Position numbers and translations under genes: made by a program | Assembly (NCBI RefSeq): GCF_028618695.1 | Contig: NZ_JAQIVI010000216.1 | Coordinates: 1 to 7,364, forward strand | Source of the DNA: Natrinema soli | GTDB lineage: Archaea; Halobacteriota; Halobacteria; Halobacteriales; Natrialbaceae | Length of the DNA: 7,364 nt | Direction of reading: 5' to 3' | Notes under the pieces: model-generated | Told to the model about the DNA's origin: nothing | Database searches by the model: none | Seen by the model: only the letters and a program-made list of their open reading frames with translations | In this document: piece after piece, positions 1 to 6,021 of the stretch | Numbering within the stretch: position 1 is the first letter of the stretch | Layout: every line of letters starts with the position of its first letter

Positions 1-2947
1 GGAACGCCAGCGCGACCACATCACGGCGTTCATTCGCGAACGGGTCGACGCCGCGGGAGCCGACGGCTACGTCCCTCGCGACCAGGGCGTCGACACGCTC
101 GTGATGCGGCTGGAAGCGGTACTCGACGACCGGTCATCCGGGACGCGATCGACCACCGACGCGGTCGATATCCACACGCCGGAGCCGGCGGAGGACCCCT
201 CGAGCCGCCTCGAACTACTCGTCGAGCAGTCGCCGCTCGCGATCATCGAGTGGAACCTCGCGTTCGAAGTCCGCAACTGGAACCCCGCGGCGACCGAGCT
301 GTTCGGCTACACCGCCGACGAGGCCAGGGGCGAATCGGCAATGGATCTGCTCGTTCGGGACGACGAGCGCCGAGACGTACTCGAGTACTGGGATGCCCTC
401 ACCAGCGGCGACACCGACGGACTGCCGTCCCGACGAGTGAATCGCAACGTCGACAGGGACGGGACGCCGATAACCTGTGAATGGGTCAATACGCCGCTCG
501 TCGAGGACGGGGAAATCGTCGGCGTCCTCTCCTTCGGACAGGACGTCACCGCGGAGCGCAAGCGCGCGAACGCGCTCGAGGCGCTCCAGGAGACCACTCA
601 CGAGCTGCTGCGAGCGGAATCGACCGACGAAATCGCCGACATCGTGATGACGGCGACCGAGGACGTGATCGATCGGTCCCTGGCCGCGATCAGGTTCTAC
701 GACGAGGAGACGGAGACGCTCGAACTCGCCGGGATAACGGCGGCGCTCGACGAGTCCACCGACGACATCTCGACGATCGGCCCGGAGTATACCACCCTCT
801 GGGACGCTTACACCGACGGCGAGCCGGCTCTCGTCGACACCGTCTCGACGGGCCGTATCCCGTACGACATCGAGGCCAGCGTCGGAAACGCGGTTATCCA
901 GCCGCTCGGCGAGCACGGGCTATTGACGGTCGCGTCGTCGGGCGACGATGAACTCGACGACGCGGAGAGACACCTCATCCGCGTCCTCGCCACGACCGCC
1001 GAAGCGACGCTCGATCGAGCGGCGCGCGAACGCGAACTCGAGCGGACGAAGACCGTCGTCGAGACGGTCGGCGACTGCGTCTACCAGCTTGACAGCGAGG
1101 GGTATCTGGTCACCGCCAACGAGACGATGATGGGCGCGACCGGCTACGACCGCGACGAACTGATCGGCGAGCACGTCTCGACGGTCCTCACGGACGCGAG
1201 CATCGAGCGCGGCAGACGACACGCTCGGGCGCTTCTGTCCGACGATTCCCGACGCGTCGCGACCTACGAGGTCACGCTGACTGGCCCCGACGACGAGCGG
1301 ATCCCGAGCGAGGTCAACATGGCGCTGTTGCGCTCCGACGGCGCGATCGAGGGGACGGTCGGGATCGCACGCGATATCAGCGACCGCAAACGCATGGAAC
1401 GGAAGCTCGTCGATCGCAAGTCGAAGATCGAGGGACTCCACGACGTTGCTTCCCGTCTCGAGGGCTGCGAGAGCCACGCGGAGATATACGATCTGACCGT
1501 CGAAGCGGCCGAAGACGTCCTCGACTTCGACGCCTGCTGCGTCGCGCTGGCTCGAGAGGAGTCCCTCGTTCCGGAGGCCGTTTCGTCGACCCTCGAGATC
1601 GACCTCGACGCGCGGATACCGCTCGACGACGACCTCGGAGGGCGGTGCTATCGGACGCAACAGCCCGTCCGTGTCGACAGGATCGACGCGGATCACGACT
1701 CGATCCGAAACGGCGACGACTGCCAGTCGGCCCTGAGCGTTCCGATCGGTGACCGCGGCGTGTTTCTGGCCGGCTCGACGGAGCCCGACGCGTTCACGCC
1801 GGCCGACGAGGAACTGGCGGAACTGTTGCTCTCCCACGTCACCGACGCGCTCGATCGAATCGCGTTCGAGGGGCGTCTCCGGACGGAACGCGACCGGTTC
1901 GCGGCGCTGTTCGAAAACGTCCCCGACGCCGTCGTCAGCGTTACACAGCTCGAGGACGGCCCCGTGGTCGAGGAAACTAACCCGGCGTTCGAACGAACCT
2001 TCGGCTACGACGAGGATGACCTCGTCGGTAACCCGCTCGATCAGTACGTCGTCCCGGCCGACAGAATTGCCGACGCCGAGACGCTCAACCGGCGCGGAAG
2101 GCGGGGCGAGATCGGCGACGCCGAGGTCAAACGGCGGACCGCGAACGGGCTGCGAGATTTCAGGCTTCGCGTCGTTCCGATGGAGATGGACGGGTCGTCG
2201 GATCGCGCCTTCGGACTCTATACCGACATTACCGCCCAGAAACAGCGGCAGAAGCGCCTCGAGATCCTCAATCGCGTGCTCCGTCACGACCTGCGCAACG
2301 GAATGAACATCATCAACGGCTGCGCCGAGATGCTCACTGACAGCAGCGACGGCGCGAACCACGAGTACGTCGAGACCATCCGAAATCGTGCGAGCGAACT
2401 CACCGGCCTCGCGGAGAAGACTCGCGCCGTCGAACGGGTACTCGACCGCGAAGAGGCCCCCGCCGGACCGATCGATCTCTCCGCGGCCGTCGAACGAGCG
2501 GCCGACCGCCTCGAGCGCGCCCACGAGGCGGACATCGACTGCTCGCTGCCGGATCGAACGTTCGCCCGGGCCGACGAGTACCTCCAGACGGCCGTCTTCC
2601 AGATCCTCGAAAACGCCGTCGAGCACAGCGATCGGGCGCGACTGACGATCGACGTGACGCTCCAGGATCGACCGGACGACGAGATCGTGACCGTGTCGAT
2701 CGCCGACGACGGCCCTGGCATGCCGGACGAGGAGCGAGAACTGCTCGAGGGCAACCGGGAGATCACGCAGCTTCGCCACGGGAGCGGCCTCGGGCTCTGG
2801 CTGGTCAACTGGATCGTCAGACAGGCCGGCGGGCGGCTCTCCTTCGCGGACAACGACCCTCGCGGCACCGTCGTCACGCTCGAGGTGCCCCGCGCCGACA
2901 CGGAGACCGTCCGGGCGGCGGTGGACGAGACGGCGACCGGCGATTAG
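1..2947 (+). CDS. Multi-sensor PAS/GAF histidine kinase, 5' end outside window
   Basis: Membrane-free sensor histidine kinase; signal and partner regulator are unknown. The frame is open from base 2. The 33 codons before a possible GTG at 101 include GADGYVPRD followed by a helix ending RLEAVL, which resembles the last strand and helix of a response-regulator receiver domain, with Arg where Lys is usual. I therefore place the true start upstream rather than at 101. Counting from the GTG at 101, the order is PAS (about 36-155), GAF (158-308), PAS (312-430), GAF (440-588), PAS (595-716), the H-box RHDLRNGMN with phospho-acceptor His729 (codon at 2285), and a HATPase domain (about 825-935). The ATPase motifs are the N-box ILENAVEHS (2603-2629), G1 DDGPGMP (2705-2725) and G2 GSGLGLWL (2780-2803). 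No transmembrane helix is visible, so it is probably cytoplasmic. This layout is common among haloarchaeal kinases. No DNA-binding output domain follows the kinase core. Kinase identity is secure; the receiver assignment is an inference. Confidence 0.93.
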   Translation, partial: ERQRDHITAFIRERVDAAGADGYVPRDQGVDTLVMRLEAVLDDRSSGTRSTTDAVDIHTPEPAEDPSSRLELLVEQSPLAIIEWNLAFEVRNWNPAATELFGYTADEARGESAMDLLVRDDERRDVLEYWDALTSGDTDGLPSRRVNRNVDRDGTPITCEWVNTPLVEDGEIVGVLSFGQDVTAERKRANALEALQETTHELLRAESTDEIADIVMTATEDVIDRSLAAIRFYDEETETLELAGITAALDESTDDISTIGPEYTTLWDAYTDGEPALVDTVSTGRIPYDIEASVGNAVIQPLGEHGLLTVASSGDDELDDAERHLIRVLATTAEATLDRAARERELERTKTVVETVGDCVYQLDSEGYLVTANETMMGATGYDRDELIGEHVSTVLTDASIERGRRHARALLSDDSRRVATYEVTLTGPDDERIPSEVNMALLRSDGAIEGTVGIARDISDRKRMERKLVDRKSKIEGLHDVASRLEGCESHAEIYDLTVEAAEDVLDFDACCVALAREESLVPEAVSSTLEIDLDARIPLDDDLGGRCYRTQQPVRVDRIDADHDSIRNGDDCQSALSVPIGDRGVFLAGSTEPDAFTPADEELAELLLSHVTDALDRIAFEGRLRTERDRFAALFENVPDAVVSVTQLEDGPVVEETNPAFERTFGYDEDDLVGNPLDQYVVPADRIADAETLNRRGRRGEIGDAEVKRRTANGLRDFRLRVVPMEMDGSSDRAFGLYTDITAQKQRQKRLEILNRVLRHDLRNGMNIINGCAEMLTDSSDGANHEYVETIRNRASELTGLAEKTRAVERVLDREEAPAGPIDLSAAVERAADRLERAHEADIDCSLPDRTFARADEYLQTAVFQILENAVEHSDRARLTIDVTLQDRPDDEIVTVSIADDGPGMPDEERELLEGNREITQLRHGSGLGLWLVNWIVRQAGGRLSFADNDPRGTVVTLEVPRADTETVRAAVDETATGD

Positions 2948-2950
2948 GGC

Positions 2951-3115
2951 TTAGCGTCCCCACTCGTAGAACCACCAGCTGGCACCGAGCAACATGAATC
3001 CCGCGCCCAGCGCGGAGGTCGCGGGCTCGGGAAAGACGAACAGGAGGAACCCGACGAGGATCAACAGCGTGGGCTCGAGTTCGTTCCAGTAGTCCGAGAG
3101 CGACGGGAGTGCCAT
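2951..3115 (-). CDS. Small two-helix membrane protein, unknown function
   Basis: A 54-residue protein that I do not recognise. It starts MALPSLSDYWNELEP, followed by a hydrophobic stretch (about residues 17-29, TLLILVGFLLFVF), a short Pro-Glu-Pro turn, and a second hydrophobic stretch (about 34-50) ending in the aromatic tail SWWFYEWGR. This suggests a helical hairpin in the cytoplasmic membrane. The frame can be extended upstream to a GTG at 3163. I prefer the ATG at 3115 because a TATA-like element is centred about 30 nt before it, as expected for a leaderless haloarchaeal transcript, and that element would fall inside the longer version. Its stop is 3 bp from the stop of the convergent kinase gene. 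It lies 87 bp downstream of raSEA on the same strand, but its own promoter and an intervening hairpin argue against obligatory cotranscription. Coding status rests on a coherent membrane topology and the promoter; function is unknown. Confidence 0.72.
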   Translation of the reverse strand: MALPSLSDYWNELEPTLLILVGFLLFVFPEPATSALGAGFMLLGASWWFYEWGR

Positions 3116-3140
3116 GCTGAACGGTACCGGGACTGCGGTC

Positions 3141-3150
3141 AAATAAGTGT
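3141..3150 (-). promoter_or_regulatory. TATA-like promoter of the small membrane protein gene
   Basis: On the minus strand this reads ACACTTATTT. It is an A/T-rich island in GC-rich surroundings, centred about 30 nt upstream of the ATG at 3115. That spacing matches archaeal TATA boxes serving leaderless mRNAs. No Shine-Dalgarno-like sequence precedes the ATG. It is the main reason for choosing the short start. Confidence 0.55.
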
Positions 3151-3154
3151 ACCC

Positions 3155-3174
3155 GGCTTCCACAACCGGAAGCC
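3155..3174. other. 7-bp inverted repeat between raSEA and the small gene
   Basis: GGCTTCC (3155-3161) and GGAAGCC (3168-3174) form a perfect 7-bp stem with a 6-nt loop. It sits 29 nt past the raSEA stop and immediately upstream of the TATA-like box of the small membrane gene. It could fold in the 3' end of raSEA mRNA as a terminator or stabilising hairpin (a modest T-rich stretch follows on the minus strand), or be a protein-binding palindrome over the next promoter. The sequence alone does not decide. Confidence 0.4.
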
Positions 3175-3202
3175 ATCGGGCCGGCGGCTATCGGGGGGTT
3201 CG

Positions 3203-4303
3203 CTATCGAGTTAGCGGCTGATTGAAGCTCCGTTCGCGCTCGATGACGGTCTCCCAGGTCAGTTCGCACTCGCAGGAAACCTGCTCGAACACCGACGGAT
3301 CCTGCCGCAGGTCGAAGTCCTTGATCGCCTTCTGGACGCGGTCGTCGCACTCCTGGCAGTTGTGCGGGCCCCGATCGGAGCCGTGGCCGACCGGATCGGA
3401 GACGACGATGGCGTCGACGTCCGCCGTCTCCTCGAGCACGCGGGCGACCGACCAGAGCCACGGCGGCCGGTAGCCGTCGTTGAAATAGAGCTCGTCGACC
3501 ATCGTATAGCGCTGGACGTTACACGGGTTCATCGAGACGGTGTGACAGCCGTCCACGTCGGCACAGCGTTCGATCGACGAGCGCATGTCGTCGACTGCTT
3601 CGGCCTCGGTGAGGAAGGGCGGTTTCATCAGGAGGTAGGCCTTGATCCCGGCCGTCGTGTCGCCGCCAGCGTTCTCGTCTGCGACGGCGGCTTCCGCACA
3701 GGCGTCCTCGAAGTCCGCGAAGTCGAAGTACTTGTTTACGCAGTCGTGGCGCACGCGGTCGGTGGCCGTCTCGAGGCCGATCGCGATGTCCGTGTGAATG
3801 CCGTGTTGCGTGAAGTCGCCGATCTTCTCGCGGTCGACGAAGTCGGGCAGGGACTCGAGGACGATGCGGTCCCGATCGGCGAAGGTGTCGGCGATCGCTC
3901 GTCGGCTCTCCGCGCCGACCTCGCGTTCGTCGAGGAAGGACCCGGAGGTGTAGATCTTGATCAGGTCGGCCCGCTCCTCGGCGTTGTCTTCCTCGTGTTC
4001 CAGACAGCTATCGATCTGGTCCATCAGGGCCTCGTGGCTCACGGAGCCGCCGTCGACGCTCTCGGCGACGTAGCCGCACATCGTACAACCGCCGGCGCGG
4101 GCCCACCGGCAGCCGCCGGTGTTGAGGATGATCGTCAGACTCGTCTTGACGCCGTCGGGAGTGTTGTCCTCGTCGAGCCAGACGCGGGTCGGCTCGTGGG
4201 GATCGTAGCTGGCCTCCTTGCGAGAGCGGATCTCCCGCATCGCCTGATTGTGGGCGTCCATGCCCTTGCCCTGCTCGTATACCTCGGGCGTGGGTTTGCT
4301 CAT
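3203..4303 (-). CDS. raSEA: Archaeosine biosynthesis radical SAM protein RaSEA
   Basis: RaSEA works with ArcS in the last step of archaeosine (G+) synthesis at tRNA position 15. ArcS attaches lysine to the preQ0 base, and RaSEA cleaves the adduct by radical SAM chemistry to leave the formamidine. The protein has 366 residues. The cluster motif is Cys65-x7-Cys73-x2-Cys76 within GGCRWARAGGCTMCGY, the family's long-spaced form of the radical SAM cysteine motif. IYTSGSFLD (residues 117-125) and IGLET (about 175-179) are typical core strands. Four C-terminal cysteines (HNCQEC at 315-319, SCEC at 343-346) could bind a metal, probably zinc; this is inference. I chose the ATG at 4303 (MSKPTPEVYEQGKGMDAHN); an upstream TTG at 4315 would add only four residues and lie closer to the TATA-like element. 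The gene is upstream of the small membrane gene and follows a terminator. Family assignment comes from recalled motifs and the nearby tgtA, not from a search. Confidence 0.88.
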   Translation of the reverse strand: MSKPTPEVYEQGKGMDAHNQAMREIRSRKEASYDPHEPTRVWLDEDNTPDGVKTSLTIILNTGGCRWARAGGCTMCGYVAESVDGGSVSHEALMDQIDSCLEHEEDNAEERADLIKIYTSGSFLDEREVGAESRRAIADTFADRDRIVLESLPDFVDREKIGDFTQHGIHTDIAIGLETATDRVRHDCVNKYFDFADFEDACAEAAVADENAGGDTTAGIKAYLLMKPPFLTEAEAVDDMRSSIERCADVDGCHTVSMNPCNVQRYTMVDELYFNDGYRPPWLWSVARVLEETADVDAIVVSDPVGHGSDRGPHNCQECDDRVQKAIKDFDLRQDPSVFEQVSCECELTWETVIERERSFNQPLTR

Positions 4304-4326
4304 TAGAAGGTGCAAGCGGGCCAGCG

Positions 4327-4333
4327 CCTAAAG
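4327..4333 (-). promoter_or_regulatory. TATA-like promoter of raSEA
   Basis: The minus strand reads CTTTAGG, centred at about 4330, which is 27 nt upstream of the raSEA ATG at 4303. This is the expected position for leaderless transcription. The match to an archaeal TATA box is modest, and no Shine-Dalgarno is present between it and the ATG. The preceding gene ends at a terminator at 4393-4420, so raSEA needs its own promoter. Confidence 0.45.
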
Positions 4334-4386
4334 CGCCTTCGTCTAGCGTCTTCCCCCATCCCGCGGCACTCAGCCTCGAGACACAA

Positions 4387-4420
4387 CCGCCGAAAAAACG
4401 GCGGACGCGTTCTTCCGCCG
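4387..4420 (-). terminator. GC-stem plus T6 terminator with a third competing arm
   Basis: It lies just after the stop of the secreted acidic protein. In the minus direction, CGGCGG (4420-4415) pairs with CCGCCG (4404-4399) around a 10-nt loop, followed directly by six T (4398-4393), the form of an intrinsic terminator. A second CGGCGG (4392-4387) follows the T run and can also pair with the central arm, giving an alternative hairpin with the T6 as loop. Poly-T is a known termination signal in archaea; a role for the hairpin is less certain. Confidence 0.6.
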
Positions 4421-4428
4421 AACGCGGG

Positions 4429-5748
4429 TTAGGCCTCGGACTCGTTCTCGGCGTCGTCCTCGGTCTCGATCTCAGTTTCGTTGTCGGATTCGTTCGTTTC
4501 GTTCGTCTCGTTCATCTCATCGTCCATCTCCATCGCGTCACCGCTCTCGATGTCCTCGAGTTCGCTCGCATCACCGAACGTGAGGGTGTCACTGGTCGCG
4601 TTCTCGATGGTGATCGACGATGCAGAGAGGGTCGCGATAGTTTCACCGGAGCTAGCGTTGCTTTCGGTGTCCATCTCGTCGGTTTCCGTCATGTTCGTCT
4701 CCGTCTCGTTGTCGTCAGTCGCGTTCTCTTCGTCAGTCGCGTTCTCTTCGTCAGTGATTTCGAGGTCGTCGCTCTCGTTCGTTGTCGCGTTTTCGTCGGC
4801 GGCCATGCCGGCGCTCTGATTACCCTCCTCGACCGACTGGACGGTCATCGACTCGATCGTGACCTCGTCGACGTCGAACTGTTCGATGGTGAGGTTCTCG
4901 ATCTCCTGAGACTCGTTTTCAGTCTCGGTGGTCTCGTTGTCAGCCGTCTCGTTGTCTTCCTCGGTCGTCTCGTTGTCGGTCGTCTCGTTGTCTTCGTCAG
5001 TGATCTCGAGGTCGTCGCTCTCGTTCGTCTCGTTGGTGGCCGTCTCGTTCATCCCAGCGTCCTCACCGACGGTCAACTCCTCGATGGTGAGTTGCTGAAC
5101 GTCCATCGTCTCGATGGTCAGGTTCTGAATCGTGACCTCGCTCGCGTTCTCGTCGATCAGGGATTCGTTACCGGCGCTTTCGTTCGCCGCTGCGGTGTCG
5201 TTCTCGGTGGTATTGTCGTCTTCAACGGCGACGTCCGTTTCGTTATCTCCGTCTTCGATCTCGACGTCGGTTTCCGTCTCGTTCTCGGCGTCAGCGGATT
5301 CGTTCATCCCGGCGTCCGCAGACGCGTTGTCGCCACCGTTACGTTCGAGTTCCTCGAGCGTGACCCCCTCGAGCTCGAGCGACTCGAAGCGGATGTCGGA
5401 GAGGGACACGTTCTCGCTGCTTTCGTTGTTCGCGGTATCCGTTTCGTTCCCGTCGGTCGCGTTGGCAGTCGCTGACTCGTTGCTCTCGAGTTCGTCCTGC
5501 AGCGCCTGCACGTCGGCGTCGAGCTGTTCGACGTTCAGTTCCTCGATCGTCGCGTTCTCAACGGTGACGTTGTCGAGTTCGAGCGTGCCGACCTGTACGT
5601 TCTGGAGTGTCGCGCCCGATTCCGATTCGCCCATGTCTCCGGCGTCGTCGTCCGCGGCCGCTGTCGCACCGGCGAGGGCAGGACCCCCCGCGAGTGCGAC
5701 CAGCAGCGCGACGAACACGACGCCGATTTGCTGCGGTCGTGTAACCAT
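4429..5748 (-). CDS. Secreted, sequon-dense acidic pentapeptide-repeat-like protein
   Basis: A 439-residue protein of unknown function. The N-terminus is a Sec-type signal peptide: MVTRPQQ, a hydrophobic core (about 8-20), and a likely cut after ALA26 or ATA30; no twin arginine. The rest alternates two textures. Five blocks (about 51-80, 119-138, 205-229, 281-308, 369-398) show exact period-5 repeats of the form hydrophobic-T/D/E-V/I/L-E/Q/D-polar, for example VTIQN, LTIET, MDVQQ. Between and after them run linkers rich in NET, NES and NAT. I count 40 N-x-S/T sequons. The protein contains no Lys, His, Cys, Trp or Tyr, and only Arg120 and Arg136 after the signal. There is no C-terminal membrane helix, lipobox Cys or PGF-type sorting motif, so it is probably released or held non-covalently. 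It may be a heavily glycosylated extracellular protein with short beta-solenoid-like modules; that role is inference. It has its own promoter and terminator and sits between raSEA and tgtA. The start is the ATG at 5748. Confidence 0.85.
   Translation of the reverse strand: MVTRPQQIGVVFVALLVALAGGPALAGATAAADDDAGDMGESESGATLQNVQVGTLELDNVTVENATIEELNVEQLDADVQALQDELESNESATANATDGNETDTANNESSENVSLSDIRFESLELEGVTLEELERNGGDNASADAGMNESADAENETETDVEIEDGDNETDVAVEDDNTTENDTAAANESAGNESLIDENASEVTIQNLTIETMDVQQLTIEELTVGEDAGMNETATNETNESDDLEITDEDNETTDNETTEEDNETADNETTETENESQEIENLTIEQFDVDEVTIESMTVQSVEEGNQSAGMAADENATTNESDDLEITDEENATDEENATDDNETETNMTETDEMDTESNASSGETIATLSASSITIENATSDTLTFGDASELEDIESGDAMEMDDEMNETNETNESDNETEIETEDDAENESEA
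4713..4748. repeat. Two perfect 18-bp tandem units inside the acidic protein gene
   Basis: The unit CGTCAGTCGCGTTCTCTT (plus strand) occurs twice in direct tandem, at 4713-4730 and 4731-4748, and a third copy begins and diverges at 4749. The unit length is a multiple of three, so the duplication adds six residues in frame, seen as ENATDE-ENATDD around residues 334-346. Each unit brings one N-glycosylation sequon. Confidence 0.85.
4745..4782. repeat. 38-bp direct repeat, copy 1
   Basis: Matches 4991-5028 at 37 of 38 positions; the difference is GATTT here and GATCT there. It encodes the segment NESDDLEITDEEN (about residues 324-336). The near identity includes third codon positions, which points to recent duplication or gene conversion within the gene rather than convergent amino-acid selection. 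Confidence 0.85.
4991..5028. repeat. 38-bp direct repeat, copy 2
   Basis: Partner of 4745-4782 with a single mismatch, encoding NESDDLEITDEDN (about residues 242-254). The stretch just to its left (about 4928-4990) is itself made of repeated GTCTCGTTGTC words coding DNETT/DNETA units, so this linker appears to have grown by slippage. Confidence 0.82.
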
Positions 5749-5775
5749 GCGCTCTCGTCTACCCGCCGTTCAGGG

Positions 5776-5784
5776 CTAAAATAG
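5776..5784 (-). promoter_or_regulatory. TATA box of the secreted acidic protein gene
   Basis: The minus strand reads CTATTTTAG, a good archaeal TATA-like element centred about 32 nt upstream of the ATG at 5748. This predicts a transcript starting roughly 5 nt before the ATG. It is the strongest TATA match of the four in the window. Confidence 0.6.
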
Positions 5785-5988
5785 AGCGACTGTTACAAGA
5801 TTATCTCGGAGAAAAGCAGTGTTGGAACCGTGCAACGGTCGCTAATATCGGGTTCACCTATCGAGTTCGATGACGGTTGCGAGTCGCGACGGGAAACGAT
5901 CGTCGGACTGATCCGAGCCGTTCGTCCAGCGTGACAAGTGATGTGCTTGCAGCGTCACGGTATACATGCCGAGCGCACGGGAACGGAA

Positions 5989-5996
5989 CGTTTACC
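5989..5996 (+). promoter_or_regulatory. TATA-like promoter of tgtA
   Basis: CGTTTACC is centred about 29 nt before the tgtA ATG at 6022, preceded by the purine-rich GGGAACGGAA that could act as a BRE. The sequence from here to the ATG has no Shine-Dalgarno, consistent with a leaderless mRNA. Confidence 0.5.
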
Positions 5997-6021
5997 GGCG
6001 CGCTCGCGATACTGCCGGACA

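Larger units (their letters stand above)
5749..6021. other. Divergent intergenic region with two promoters and inverted repeats
   Basis: This 273-bp region separates the acidic protein gene (leftward) from tgtA (rightward) and contains a TATA-like box for each. I see no convincing gene: the open frames crossing it are out of frame with tgtA and have no family resemblance. Two small inverted repeats are present: ACCGT/ACGGT at 5827-5839 with a 3-nt loop, and CGTGAC (5930-5935) with GTCACG (5954-5959), the latter about 30 bp upstream of the tgtA TATA-like element. Either could bind a regulator, but both are short enough to arise by chance. Confidence 0.5.

Noticed and set aside
920..2779. A 619-codon open frame antisense to the kinase
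   Set aside because: It lies opposite clear PAS, GAF and kinase motifs. Long antisense frames are common in GC-rich haloarchaeal genes because of third-base bias, and the translation shows no recognisable domain.
2874..3461. A 195-codon minus-strand frame spanning the kinase end, the small gene and the raSEA end
   Set aside because: It crosses three better-supported genes in another frame and is Arg/Pro-rich in a way typical of shadow frames.
3362..4306. A 314-codon plus-strand frame across raSEA
   Set aside because: Entirely antisense to RaSEA, whose cysteine motifs and family signature are clear; the plus-strand translation is a low-information Val/Asp/Gly/Arg-rich sequence.
4481..5475. 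Possible CRISPR-like or satellite array suggested by recurring CTCGTT words
   Set aside because: The repeats are irregular, maintain a coding frame, and translate to NET/NES linkers; there are no uniform repeats with unique spacers.
5132..5779. A Ser-rich plus-strand frame opposite the acidic protein
   Set aside because: The Ser/Val repetition is the complement of the NET/NES-type codons. The minus-strand frame has a signal peptide, TATA box and terminator, whereas this one has none.
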